In this document: piece after piece, positions 1 through 9,767 of the stretch
Layout of the letters: the number at the start of each line of letters is the position of its first letter
How positions within the stretch are numbered: position 1 is the first letter of the stretch
Origin: Limanda limanda
Lineage: Eukaryota; Chordata; Actinopteri; Pleuronectiformes; Pleuronectidae
Reading direction: 5' to 3'
NCBI RefSeq assembly: GCF_963576545.1
Contig: NW_026870603.1
Span: forward strand, 682,001 to 746,000
Length of the DNA stretch: 64,000 bases
Made by a program: the position numbers and the translations under genes
The notes under the pieces: generated by a model
The model's database searches: none
Seen by the model: the letters and a program-made list of their open reading frames with translations, nothing else
Told to the model about the DNA's origin: nothing

Positions 1-135
1 TGGGGTAGCGCGCATCGATCGGTACCATCCTTGAGCTTCTCCGACTTTCGGAAGGGTTAGGGTTAGGGTTAGGGATGAAAGCACATAGGAGAAAGAGATA
101 TTCTTGAATAACCTTTTTTGTGAAGGTCGGAGAGA
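1..135 (+). repeat. Partial monomer A at the left window edge
   Basis: This is the last 135 bp of a full-type A unit, entering in the middle of the C/G hairpin. It has three TTAGGG copies (from 52) and the variant AACCTTTTTTG, with C in place of the first T of the tract. The same variant occurs at the matching places in block R2 (unit 6559) and block R3 (unit 47073), so this edge lies inside block R1 and the array continues to the left. Confidence 0.95.
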
Positions 136-948
136 CTTGGAAAGTGGTTGCATCTGGACTAATTTGGGTCCTGCGGATCGATTGGTACCATCCCCGAGCT
201 TGTACGACCTTCGGAAGAGGTCGACCGACGAAATTCCCCCAAATCTGAGGAGATATTCTTGAATAACTTTTTTTGTGAAGGTCGGAGAGACTTGCAAGTA
301 GGCTCTACCCCCACTAAATGGGGTAGCGCGCATCGATCGGTACCATCCTTGAGCTTCTCCGACTTTCGGAAGGGTTAGGGTTAGGGTTAGGGATGAAAGC
401 ACATAGGAGAAAGAGATATTCTTGAATAACTTTTTTTGTGAAGGTCGGAGAGACTTGGAAAGTGGTTGCATCTGGACTAATTTGGGTCCTGCGGATCGAT
501 TGGTACCATCCCCGAGCTTGTACGACCTTCGGAAGAGGTCGACCGACGAAATTCCCCCAAATCTGAGGAGATATTCTTGAATAACTTTTTTTGTGAAGGT
601 CGGAGAGACTTGCAAGTAGGCTCTACCCCCACTAAATGGGGTTGCGCGCATCGATCGGTACCATCCTTGAGCTTCTCCGACTTTCGGAAGGGTTAGGGTT
701 AGGGTTAGGGATGAAAGCACATAGGAGAAAGAGATATTCTTGAATAACTTTTTTTGTGAAGGTCGGAGAGACTTGCAAGTAGGCTCTACCCCCACTAAAT
801 GGGGTAGCGCGCATTGATCGGTACCATCCTTGAGCTTCTCCGACTTTCGGAAGGGTTAGGGTTAGGGTTAGGGATGAAAGCACATAGGAGAAAGAGATAT
901 TCTTGAATAACTTTTTTTGTGAAGGTCGGAGAGACTTGCAAGTAGGCT

Positions 949-970
949 CTACCCCCACTAAATGGGGTAG
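949..970 (+). repeat. Inverted repeat in monomer A (CTACCCC / GGGGTAG)
   Basis: A 7-bp stem encloses an 8-base loop (CACTAAAT); two further pairs are possible beyond one mismatch. It lies at unit positions 15-36 and recurs in nearly all A units. Common variants weaken it without compensation: GGGGTTG (A35 to T), GGCGTAG (G32 to C), GGGGTAA (G36 to A) and CTACTCC (C19 to T). This argues against selection for an RNA or cruciform structure. Confidence 0.6.
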
Positions 971-1001
971 CGCGCATCGATCGGTACCATCCTTGAGCTT
1001 C

Positions 1002-1014
1002 TCCGACTTTCGGA
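1002..1014 (+). repeat. Short stem TCCGA-CTT-TCGGA just before the telomeric block
   Basis: A 5-bp inverted repeat with a 3-base loop ends two bases before the first G-tract of monomer A (unit positions 68-80). It is broken in units with CTTTTGG or CTCAGAC. It is small enough to be chance and is recorded because it directly adjoins the G-tracts. Confidence 0.4.
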
Positions 1015-1015
1015 A

Positions 1016-1036
1016 GGGTTAGGGTTAGGGTTAGGG
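1016..1036 (+). repeat. Telomeric block GGG(TTAGGG)3, potential G-quadruplex, example
   Basis: Four GGG tracts separated by three TTA loops form exactly the minimal human-type telomeric G-quadruplex sequence. It lies at unit positions 82-102 of monomer A, always with the G-rich strand on +. I count about 268 intact copies in the window: 277 full A, minus 10 with the first tract broken, plus the left partial unit. The pattern is visible directly. That TTAGGG tracts of this kind fold into G-quadruplexes and bind telomere proteins is established for true telomeres. Whether either occurs here is inference. Confidence 0.9.
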
Positions 1037-1074
1037 ATGAAAGCACATAGGAGAAAGAGATATTCTTGAATAAC

Positions 1075-1081
1075 TTTTTTT
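1075..1081 (+). repeat. T7 tract in the shared tail, example
   Basis: A run of seven T lies at unit position 141 in A and 133 in B, so it recurs every 155-163 bp across the window. Variants are CTTTTTT in some A units (such as 1416 and 6559) and T6 in two B units (47554, 49806). Phased T tracts can bend DNA or set nucleosome position. That role is inference here. Confidence 0.6.
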
Positions 1082-1578
1082 GTGAAGGTCGGAGAGACTT
1101 GCAAGTAGGCTCTACTCCCACTAAATGGGGTAGCGCGCATCGATCGGTACCATCCTTGAGCTTCTCCGACTTTCGGAAGGGTTAGGGTTAGGGTTAGGGA
1201 TGAAAGCACATAGGAGAAAGAGATATTCTTGAATAACTTTTTTTGTGAAGGTCGGAGAGACTTGGAAAGTGGTTGCATCTGGACTAATTTGGGTCCTGCG
1301 GATCGATTGGTACCATCCCCGAGCTTGTACGACCTTCGGAAGAGGTCGACCGACGAAATTCCCCCAAATCTGAGGAGATATTCTTGAATAACTTTTTTTG
1401 TAAAGGTCGGAGAGACTTGCAAGTAGGCTCTACCCCCACTAAATGGGGTTGCGCGCATCGATCGGTACCATCCTTGAGCTTCTCCGACTTTCGGAAGGGT
1501 TAGGGTTAGGGTTAGGGATGAAAGCACATAGGAGAAAGAGATATTCTTGAATAACCTTTTTTGTGAAGGTCGGAGAGA

Positions 1579-1735
1579 CTTGCAAGTAGGCTCTACCCCC
1601 ACTAAATGGGGTAGCGCGCATCGATCGGTACCATCCTTGAGCTTCTCCGACTTTCGGAAGGGTTAGGGTTAGGGATGAAAGCACATAGGAGAAAGAGATA
1701 TTCTTGAATAACTTTTTTTGTGAAGGTCGGAGAGA
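1579..1735 (+). repeat. Short monomer A (two TTAGGG copies, 157 bp), example
   Basis: This unit is identical in plan to A but has GGG(TTAGGG)2, giving three G-tracts instead of four. Thirty units are of this kind, starting at 1579,3514,4315,8165,8967,10094,11221,12022,13149,17978,19097,21985,26169,29057,29858,30822,34533,37103,41923,42406,44176,46590,48678,50123,50924,52859,53986,58008,59127,62015. Most recur at equivalent places in duplicated blocks. A few differ from an otherwise matching copy, for example 8967 against 2381, 50123 against 47871, and 29858 against 26970. This indicates recent loss or gain of one 6-bp repeat. No unit with four or more copies was seen. Confidence 0.95.
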
Positions 1736-1898
1736 CTTGCAAGTAGGCTCTACCCCCACTAAATGGGGTAGCGCGCATCGATCAGTACCATCCTTGAGCT
1801 TCTCCGACTTTCGGAAGGGTTAGGGTTAGGGTTAGGGATGAAAGCACATAGGAGAAGGAGATATTCTTGAATAACTTTTTTTGTGAAGGTCGGAGAGA
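1736..1898 (+). repeat. Monomer A variant with lost KpnI site (CAGTACC) and AGAAGGAG
   Basis: Two changes travel together: G49 to A, which destroys GGTACC, and A122 to G. Nine units carry both: 1736, 8322, 16518, 32430, 43206, 45465, 48835, 51081 and 56548. Units 21985, 26169, 29057, 62015, 42406 and 44659 have only the CAGTACC change. The pair is a useful block marker. Confidence 0.88.
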
Positions 1899-2224
1899 CT
1901 TGCAAGTAGGCTCTACCCCCACTAAATGGGGTAGCGCGCATCGATCGGTACCATCCTTGAGCTTCTCCGACTTTCGGAAGGGTTAGGGTTAGGGTTAGGG
2001 ATGAAAGCACATAGGAGAAAGAGATATTCTTGAATAACTTTTTTTGTGAAGGTCGGAGAGACTTGCAAGTAGGCTCTACCCCCACTAAATGGGGTAGCGC
2101 GCATCGATCGGTACCATCCTTGAGCTTCTCCGACTTTCGGAAGGGTTAGGGTTAGGGTTAGGGATGAAAGCACATAGGAGAAAGAGATATTCTTGAATAA
2201 CTTTTTTTGTGAAGGTCGGAGAGA

Positions 2225-2380
2225 CTTGGAAAGTGGTTGCATCTGGACTAATTTGGGTCCTGCGGATCGATTGGTACCATCCCCGAGCTTGTACGACCTT
2301 CGGAAGAGGTCGACCGACGAAATTCCCCCAAAATCTGAGGAGATATTCTTGAATAACTTTTTTTGTGAAGGTCGGAGAGA
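2225..2380 (+). repeat. Monomer B variant with one extra A (156 bp), example
   Basis: The CCCCCAAATC stretch has an additional A (CCCCCAAAATC). Six B units share this: 2225, 8811, 17007, 49324, 51570 and 57037. Each follows the same run of A units, including the CAGTACC/AGAAGGAG variant three units earlier. The indel is therefore inherited with the surrounding block and is unlikely to be a random sequencing error. Confidence 0.93.
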
Positions 2381-2706
2381 CTTGCAAGTAGGCTCTACCC
2401 CCACTAAATGGGGTAGCGCGCATCGATCGGTACCATCCTTGAGCTTCTCCGACTTTCGGAAGGGTTAGGGTTAGGGTTAGGGATGAAAGCACATAGGAGA
2501 AAGAGATATTCTTGAATAACTTTTTTTGTGAAGGTCGGAGAGACTTGCAAGTAGGCTCTACCCCCACTAAATGGCGTAGCGCACATCGATCGGTACCATC
2601 CTTGAGCTTCTCCGACTTTCGGAAGGGTTAGGGTTAGGGTTAGGGATGAAAGCACATAGGAGAAAGAGATATTCTTGAATAACTTTTTTTGTGAAGGTCG
2701 GAGAGA

Positions 2707-2861
2707 CTTGGAAAGTGGTTGCATCTGGACTAATTTGGGTCCTGCGGATCGATTGGTACCATCCCCGAGCTTGTACGACCTTCGGAAGAGGTCGACCGAC
2801 GAAATTCCCCCAAATCTGAGGAGATATTCTTGAATAACTTTTTTTGTGAAGGTCGGAGAGA
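2707..2861 (+). repeat. Monomer B, consensus example (155 bp)
   Basis: B is the second monomer, with 90 copies. Positions 1-82 align to A without gaps (59 of 82 identical, counted by eye), including the GGTACC site at 49-54 and TTCGGAAG at 75-82. Positions 115-155 are the same 41-bp tail as A. Between them, 32 bp with a GGTCGACC palindrome, a C5 run and CCAAATCTGAG take the place of the 40 bp of A that contain the telomeric block. B therefore has no TTAGGG and no run of four G-tracts. It nearly always stands alone between A units; the exception is 55431-55740. A and B are most simply read as an old duplicated pair that diverged, with the telomeric block gained by A or lost by B. Confidence 0.96.
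2776..2794 (+). repeat. Inverted repeat in monomer B (CGACCT / AGGTCG)
   Basis: A 6-bp stem with a 7-base loop (TCGGAAG) lies at unit positions 70-88, overlapping the palindrome GGTCGACC. It occupies the place where A starts its telomeric block. Variants such as GTCGACTGACG and CGACCAACG lie just outside the stem. One copy (60648) has CTTTGG in the loop. Confidence 0.5.
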
Positions 2862-3024
2862 CTTGCAAGTAGGCTCTACCCCCACTAAATGGGGTAGCGC
2901 GCATCGATCGGTACCATCCTTGAGCTTCTCCGACTTTCGGAAGGGTTAGGGTTAGGGTTAGGGATGAAAGCACATAGGAGAAAGAGATATTCTTGAATAA
3001 CTTTTTTTGTGAAGGTTGGAGAGA

Positions 3025-4626
3025 CTTGCAAGTAGGCTCTACCCCCACTAAATGGGGTAGCGCGCATCGATCGGTACCATCCTTGAGCTTCTCCGACTTT
3101 TGGAAGGGTTAGGGTTAGGGTTAGGGATGAAAGCACATAGGAGAAAGAGATATTCTTGAATAACTTTTTTTGTGAAGGTCGGAGAGACTTGCAAGTAGGC
3201 TCTACCCCCACTAAATGGGGTAGCGCGCATCGATCGGTACCATCCTTGAGCTTCTCCGACTTTCGGAAGGGTTAGGGTTAGGGTTAGGGATGAAAGCACA
3301 TAGGAGAAAGAGATATTCTTAATTAACTTTTTTTGTGAAGGTCGGAGAGACTTGCAAGTAGGCTCTACCCCCACTAAATGGGGTAGCGCACATCGATCGG
3401 TACCATCCTTGAGCTTCTCCGACTTTCGGAAGGGTTAGGGTTAGGGTTAGGGATGAAAGCACATAGGAGAAAGAGATATTCTTGAATAACTTTTTTTGTG
3501 AAGGTCGGAGAGACTTGCAAGTAGGCTCTACCCCCACTAAATGGGGTAGCGCGCATCGATCGGTACCATCCTTGAGCTTCTCCGACTTTCGGAAGGGTTA
3601 GGGTTAGGGATGAAAGCACATAGGAGAAAGAGATATTCTTGAATAACTTTTTTTGTGAAGGTCGGAGAGACTTGGAAAGTGGTTGCATCTGGACTAATTT
3701 GGGTCCTGCGGATCGATTGGTACCATCCCCGAGCTTGTACGACCTTCGGAAGAGGTCGACCGACGAAATTCCCCCAAATCTGAGGAGATATTCTTGAATA
3801 ACTTTTTTTGTGAAGGTCGGAGAGACTTGCAAGTAGGCTCTACCCCCACTAAATGGGGTAGCGCGCATCGATCGGTACCATCCTTGAGCTTCTCCGACTT
3901 TTGGAAGGGTTAGGGTTAGGGTTAGGGATGAAAGCACATAGGAGAAAGAGATATTCTTGAATAACTTTTTTTGTGAAGGTCGGAGAGACTTGCAAGTAGG
4001 CTCTACCCCCACTAAATGGGGTAGCGCGCATCGATCGGTACCATCCTTGAGCTTCTCCGACTTTCGGAAGGGTTAGGGTTAGGGTTAGGGATGAAAGCAC
4101 ATAGGAGAAAGAGATATTCTTAATTAACTTTTTTTGTGAAGGTCGGAGAGACTTGCAAGTAGGCTCTACCCCCACTAAATGGGGTAGCGCACATCGATCG
4201 GTACCATCCTTGAGCTTCTCCGACTTTCGGAAGGGTTAGGGTTAGGGTTAGGGATGAAAGCACATAGGAGAAAGAGATATTCTTGAATAACTTTTTTTGT
4301 GAAGGTCGGAGAGACTTGCAAGTAGGCTCTACCCCCACTAAATGGGGTAGCGCGCATCGATCGGTACCATCCTTGAGCTTCTCCGACTTTCGGAAGGGTT
4401 AGGGTTAGGGATGAAAGCACATAGGAGAAAGAGATATTCTTGAATAACTTTTTTTGTGAAGGTCGGAGAGACTTGGAAAGTGGTTGCATCTGGACTAATT
4501 TGGGTCCTGCGGATCGATTGGTACCATCCCCGAGCTTGTACGACCTTCGGAAGAGGTCGACCGACGAAATTCCCCCAAATCTGAGGAGATATTCTTGAAT
4601 AACTTTTTTTGTGAAGGTCGGAGAGA
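3025..4626 (+). repeat. 801-bp five-unit repeat, two tandem copies
   Basis: Copies are 3025-3825 and 3826-4626. Each is A (with CTTTTGG), A (with TTAATTAA), A (with GCGCAC), short A, B. Related five- to seven-unit versions are at 9605-10405, 10406-11532, 12334-13460, 52370-53170 and 53171-54297. Some have an additional TTAATTAA/GCGCAC pair (326 bp). Confidence 0.92.
3319..3326 (+). repeat. TTAATTAA variant in monomer A (PacI site), example
   Basis: Two linked substitutions turn CTTGAATAAC into CTTAATTAAC, making an 8-bp palindrome. Sixteen units have it, at 3319, 4120, 9899, 10700, 11026, 11827, 12628, 12954, 17783, 30627, 34338, 36908, 52664, 53465, 53791 and 57813. The next unit always has GCGCAC in place of GCGCGC. 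Spacings of 801 and 326 bp recur, which gives a physical fingerprint of the array. Confidence 0.95.
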
Positions 4627-4789
4627 CTTGCAAGTAGGCTCTACCCCCACTAAATGGGGTAGCGCACATCGATCGGTACCATCCTTGAGCTTCTCAGACT
4701 TTCGGAAGGGTTAGGGTTAGGGTTAGGGATGAAAGCACATAGGAGAAAGAGATATTCTTGAATAACTTTTTTTGTGAAGGTCGGAGAGA

Positions 4790-4952
4790 CTTGCAAGTAG
4801 GCTCTACCCCCACTAAATGGGGTAGCGCGCATCGATCGGTACCATCCTTGAGCTTCTCCGACTTTTGGAAGGATTAGGGTTAGGGTTAGGGATGAAAGCA
4901 CATAGGAGAAAGAGATATTCTTGAATAACTTTTTTTGTGAAGGTCGGAGAGA
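4790..4952 (+). repeat. Monomer A with broken first G-tract (GGATTAGGG), example
   Basis: The third G of the first tract is A, leaving three intact GGG tracts. It is always seen with the CTTTTGGAAG change (C77 to T). Ten units carry it: 4790, 13624, 19572, 35008, 37578, 39347, 40798, 46747, 54461 and 59602. Each sits just after an A unit that has the GCGCAC change or belongs to the same block, so the variant marks block ancestry. Like the short A units, it lacks a complete four-tract motif. Confidence 0.9.
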
Positions 4953-5278
4953 CTTGCAAGTAGGCTCTACCCCCACTAAATGGGGTAGCGCACATCGATC
5001 GGTACCATCCTTGAGCTTCTCCGACTTTCGGAAGGGTTAGGGTTAGGGTTAGGGATGAAAGCACATAGGAGAAAGAGATATTCTTGAATAACTTTTTTTG
5101 TGAAGGTCGGAGAGACTTGCAAGTAGGCTCTACCCCCACTAAATGGGGTAACGCGCATCGATCGGTACCATCCTTGAGCTTCTCCGACTTTCGGAAGGGT
5201 TAGGGTTAGGGTTAGGGATGAAAGCACATAGGAGAAAGAGATATTCTTGAATAACTTTTTTTGTGAAGGTCGGAGAGA

Positions 5279-6721
5279 CTTGGAAAGTGGTTGCATCTGG
5301 ACTAATTTGGGTCCTGCGGATCGATTGGTACCATCCCCGAGCTTGTACGACCTTCGGAAGAGGTCGACTGACGAAATTCCCCCAAATCTGAGGAGATATT
5401 CTTGAATAACTTTTTTTGTGAAGGTCGGAGAGACTTGCAAGTAGGCTCTACCCCCACTAAATGGGGTAGCGCACATCGATCGGTACCATCCTTGAGCTTC
5501 TCCGACTTTCGGAAGGGTTAGGGTTAGGGTTAGGGATGAAAGCACATAGGAGAAAGAGATATTCTTGAATAACTTTTTTTGTGAAGGTCGGAGAGACTTG
5601 CAAGTAGGCTCTACCCCCACTAAATGGGGTAGCGCGCATCGATCGGTACCATCCTTGAGCTTCTCCGACTTTCGGAAGGGTTAGGGTTAGGGTTAGGGAT
5701 GAAAGCACATAGGAGAAAGAGATATTCTTGAATAACTTTTTTTGTGAAGGTCGGAGAGACTTGGAAAGTGGTTGCATCTGGACTAATTTGGGTCCTGCGG
5801 ATCGATTGGTACCATCCCCGAGCTTGTACGACCTTCGGAAGAGGTCGACCGACGAAATTCCCCCAAATCTGAGGAGATATTCTTGAATAACTTTTTTTGT
5901 GAAGGTCGGAGAGACTTGCAAGTAGTCTCTACCCCCACTAAATGGGGTAGCGCGCATCGATCGGTACCATCCTTGAGCTTCTCCGACTTTCGGAAGGGTT
6001 AGGGTTAGGGTTAGGGATGAAAGCACATAGGAGAAAGAGATATTCTTGAATAACTTTTTTTGTGAAGGTCGGAGAGACTTGCAAGTAGGCTCTACTCCCA
6101 CTAAATGGGGTAGCGCGCATCGATCGGTACCATCCTTGAGCTTCTCCGACTTTCGGAAGGGTTAGGGTTAGGGTTAGGGATGAAAGCACATAGGAGAAAG
6201 AGATATTCTTGAATAACTTTTTTTGTGAAGGTCGGAGAGACTTGGAAAGTGGTTGCATCTGGACTAATTTGGGTCCTGCGGATCGATTAGTACCATCCCC
6301 GAGCTTGTACGACCTTCGGAAGAGGTCGACCGACGAAATTCCCCCAAATCTGAGGAGATATTCTTGAATAACTTTTTTTGTGAAGGTCGGAGAGACTTGC
6401 AAGTAGGCTCTACCCCCACTAAATGGGGTTGCGCACATCGATCGGTACCATCTTTGAGCTTCTCCGACTTTCGGAAGGGTTAGGGTTAGGGTTAGGGATG
6501 AAAGCACATAGGAGAAAGAGATATTCTTGAATAACTTTTTTTGTGAAGGTCGGAGAGACTTGCAAGTAGGCTCTACTCCCACTAAATGGGGTAGCGCGCA
6601 TCGATCGGTACCATCCTTGAGCTTCTCCGACTTTCGGAAGGGTTAGGGTTAGGGTTAGGGATGAAAGCACATAGGAGAAAGAGATATTCTTGAATAACCT
6701 TTTTTGTGAAGGTCGGAGAGA
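5279..6721 (+). repeat. Regular AAB run, 3 x 481 bp
   Basis: The order BAA repeats three times, with B units at 5279, 5760 and 6241. It matches part of the run at 14113-16036. Confidence 0.92.
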
Positions 6722-9700
6722 CTTGGAAAGTGGTTGCATCTGGACTAATTTGGGTCCTGCGGATCGATTGGTACCATCCCCGAGCTTGTACGACCTTCGG
6801 AAGAGGTCGACCGACGAAATTCCCCCAAATCTGAGGAGATATTCTTGAATAACTTTTTTTGTGAAGGTCGGAGAGACTTGCAAGTAGGCTCTACCCCCAC
6901 TAAATGGGGTAGCGCGCATCGATCGGTACCATCCTTGAGCTTCTCCGACTTTCGGAAGGGTTAGGGTTAGGGTTAGGGATGAAAGCACATAGGAGAAAGA
7001 GATATTCTTGAATAACTTTTTTTGTGAAGGTCGGAGAGACTTGGAAAGTGGTTGCATCTGGACTAATTTGGGTCCTGCGGATCGATTGGTACCATCCCCG
7101 AGCTTGTACGACCTTCGGAAGAGGTCGACCGACGAAATTCCCCCAAATCTGAGGAGATATTCTTGAATAACTTTTTTTGTGAAGGTCGGAGAGACTTGCA
7201 AGTAGGCTCTACCCCCACTAAATGGGGTTGCGCGCATCGATCGGTACCATCCTTGAGCTTCTCCGACTTTCGGAAGGGTTAGGGTTAGGGTTAGGGATGA
7301 AAGCACATAGGAGAAAGAGATATTCTTGAATAACTTTTTTTGTGAAGGTCGGAGAGACTTGCAAGTAGGCTCTACCCCCACTAAATGGGGTAGCGCGCAT
7401 TGATCGGTACCATCCTTGAGCTTCTCCGACTTTCGGAAGGGTTAGGGTTAGGGTTAGGGATGAAAGCACATAGGAGAAAGAGATATTCTTGAATAACTTT
7501 TTTTGTGAAGGTCGGAGAGACTTGCAAGTAGGCTCTACCCCCACTAAATGGGGTAGCGCGCATCGATCGGTACCATCCTTGAGCTTCTCCGACTTTCGGA
7601 AGGGTTAGGGTTAGGGTTAGGGATGAAAGCACATAGGAGAAAGAGATATTCTTGAATAACTTTTTTTGTGAAGGTCGGAGAGACTTGCAAGTAGGCTCTA
7701 CTCCCACTAAATGGGGTAGCGCGCATCGATCGGTACCATCCTTGAGCTTCTCCGACTTTCGGAAGGGTTAGGGTTAGGGTTAGGGATGAAAGCACATAGG
7801 AGAAAGAGATATTCTTGAATAACTTTTTTTGTGAAGGTCGGAGAGACTTGGAAAGTGGTTGCATCTGGACTAATTTGGGTCCTGCGGATCGATTGGTACC
7901 ATCCCCGAGCTTGTACGACCTTCGGAAGAGGTCGACCGACGAAATTCCCCCAAATCTGAGGAGATATTCTTGAATAACTTTTTTTGTAAAGGTCGGAGAG
8001 ACTTGCAAGTAGGCTCTACCCCCACTAAATGGGGTTGCGCGCATCGATCGGTACCATCCTTGAGCTTCTCCGACTTTCGGAAGGGTTAGGGTTAGGGTTA
8101 GGGATGAAAGCACATAGGAGAAAGAGATATTCTTGAATAACCTTTTTTGTGAAGGTCGGAGAGACTTGCAAGTAGGCTCTACCCCCACTAAATGGGGTAG
8201 CGCGCATCGATCGGTACCATCCTTGAGCTTCTCCGACTTTCGGAAGGGTTAGGGTTAGGGATGAAAGCACATAGGAGAAAGAGATATTCTTGAATAACTT
8301 TTTTTGTGAAGGTCGGAGAGACTTGCAAGTAGGCTCTACCCCCACTAAATGGGGTAGCGCGCATCGATCAGTACCATCCTTGAGCTTCTCCGACTTTCGG
8401 AAGGGTTAGGGTTAGGGTTAGGGATGAAAGCACATAGGAGAAGGAGATATTCTTGAATAACTTTTTTTGTGAAGGTCGGAGAGACTTGCAAGTAGGCTCT
8501 ACCCCCACTAAATGGGGTAGCGCGCATCGATCGGTACCATCCTTGAGCTTCTCCGACTTTCGGAAGGGTTAGGGTTAGGGTTAGGGATGAAAGCACATAG
8601 GAGAAAGAGATATTCTTGAATAACTTTTTTTGTGAAGGTCGGAGAGACTTGCAAGTAGGCTCTACCCCCACTAAATGGGGTAGCGCGCATCGATCGGTAC
8701 CATCCTTGAGCTTCTCCGACTTTCGGAAGGGTTAGGGTTAGGGTTAGGGATGAAAGCACATAGGAGAAAGAGATATTCTTGAATAACTTTTTTTGTGAAG
8801 GTCGGAGAGACTTGGAAAGTGGTTGCATCTGGACTAATTTGGGTCCTGCGGATCGATTGGTACCATCCCCGAGCTTGTACGACCTTCGGAAGAGGTCGAC
8901 CGACGAAATTCCCCCAAAATCTGAGGAGATATTCTTGAATAACTTTTTTTGTGAAGGTCGGAGAGACTTGCAAGTAGGCTCTACCCCCACTAAATGGGGT
9001 AGCGCGCATCGATCGGTACCATCCTTGAGCTTCTCCGACTTTCGGAAGGGTTAGGGTTAGGGATGAAAGCACATAGGAGAAAGAGATATTCTTGAATAAC
9101 TTTTTTTGTGAAGGTCGGAGAGACTTGCAAGTAGGCTCTACCCCCACTAAATGGCGTAGCGCACATCGATCGGTACCATCCTTGAGCTTCTCCGACTTTC
9201 GGAAGGGTTAGGGTTAGGGTTAGGGATGAAAGCACATAGGAGAAAGAGATATTCTTGAATAACTTTTTTTGTGAAGGTCGGAGAGACTTGGAAAGTGGTT
9301 GCATCTGGACTAATTTGGGTCCTGCGGATCGATTGGTACCATCCCCGAGCTTGTACGACCTTCGGAAGAGGTCGACCGACGAAATTCCCCCAAATCTGAG
9401 GAGATATTCTTGAATAACTTTTTTTGTGAAGGTCGGAGAGACTTGCAAGTAGGCTCTACCCCCACTAAATGGGGTAGCGCGCATCGATCGGTACCATCCT
9501 TGAGCTTCTCCGACTTTCGGAAGGGTTAGGGTTAGGGTTAGGGATGAAAGCACATAGGAGAAAGAGATATTCTTGAATAACTTTTTTTGTGAAGGTCGGA
9601 GAGACTTGCAAGTAGGCTCTACCCCCACTAAATGGGGTAGCGCGCATCGATCGGTACCATCCTTGAGCTTCTCCGACTTTTGGAAGGGTTAGGGTTAGGG

Positions 9701-9767
9701 TTAGGGATGAAAGCACATAGGAGAAAGAGATATTCTTGAATAACTTTTTTTGTGAAGGTCGGAGAGA

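Larger units (their letters stand above)
935..1097 (+). repeat. Monomer A, consensus example (163 bp)
   Basis: This unit matches the commonest A sequence; there are 277 full-length copies. In unit coordinates it holds: a C-run/G-run hairpin (15-36); a CpG-rich stretch with GCGCGC, ATCGAT and a KpnI site GGTACC (36-54); a 5-bp stem TCCGA/TCGGA (68-80); the telomeric block GGG(TTAGGG)3 (82-102); a purine-rich stretch (103-126); and a T7 tract (141-147) in a 41-bp tail identical in consensus to that of monomer B. Over positions 1-82 it aligns to B without gaps at 59 of 82 positions. At 163 bp it is close to nucleosome core plus short linker, typical of eukaryotic satellites. No transcription signal is evident. 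Its exact function is unknown. Confidence 0.97.
1..6558 (+). repeat. Higher-order block R1
   Basis: Positions 1-3825 match 6587-10405 unit by unit (offset 6586, then 6580 after a 6-bp loss at 8967). Units 4627-6558 match 13461-15392 (offset 8834). R1 is thus a related and shorter version of the start of R2, lacking the 1928-bp duplication found there. It includes the two 801-bp repeats at 3025-4626 and an AAB run at 5279-6721. Few differences are seen; one is C to T at 3017 against 9597. Its left end is outside the window. Confidence 0.88.

Noticed and set aside
1016..1036. A true chromosome end (terminal telomere)
   Set aside because: Only two or three TTAGGG copies occur per unit, each embedded in complex sequence; there is no long uninterrupted telomeric tract anywhere in the window.
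935..1097. RNA polymerase III promoter or tRNA-derived repeat (GATCGATGC on the minus strand resembles a B box; T7 resembles a terminator)
   Set aside because: The B-box match is weak against the full consensus, no A box lies at a suitable distance, and the T7 tract is on the opposite strand from the B-box-like motif.
2782..2798. CENP-B box in the TTCGGAAGAGG region of monomer B
   Set aside because: TTCG and the internal A fit the consensus, but the essential CGGG half is TCGA; monomer A fits less well. It is not a credible CENP-B box.
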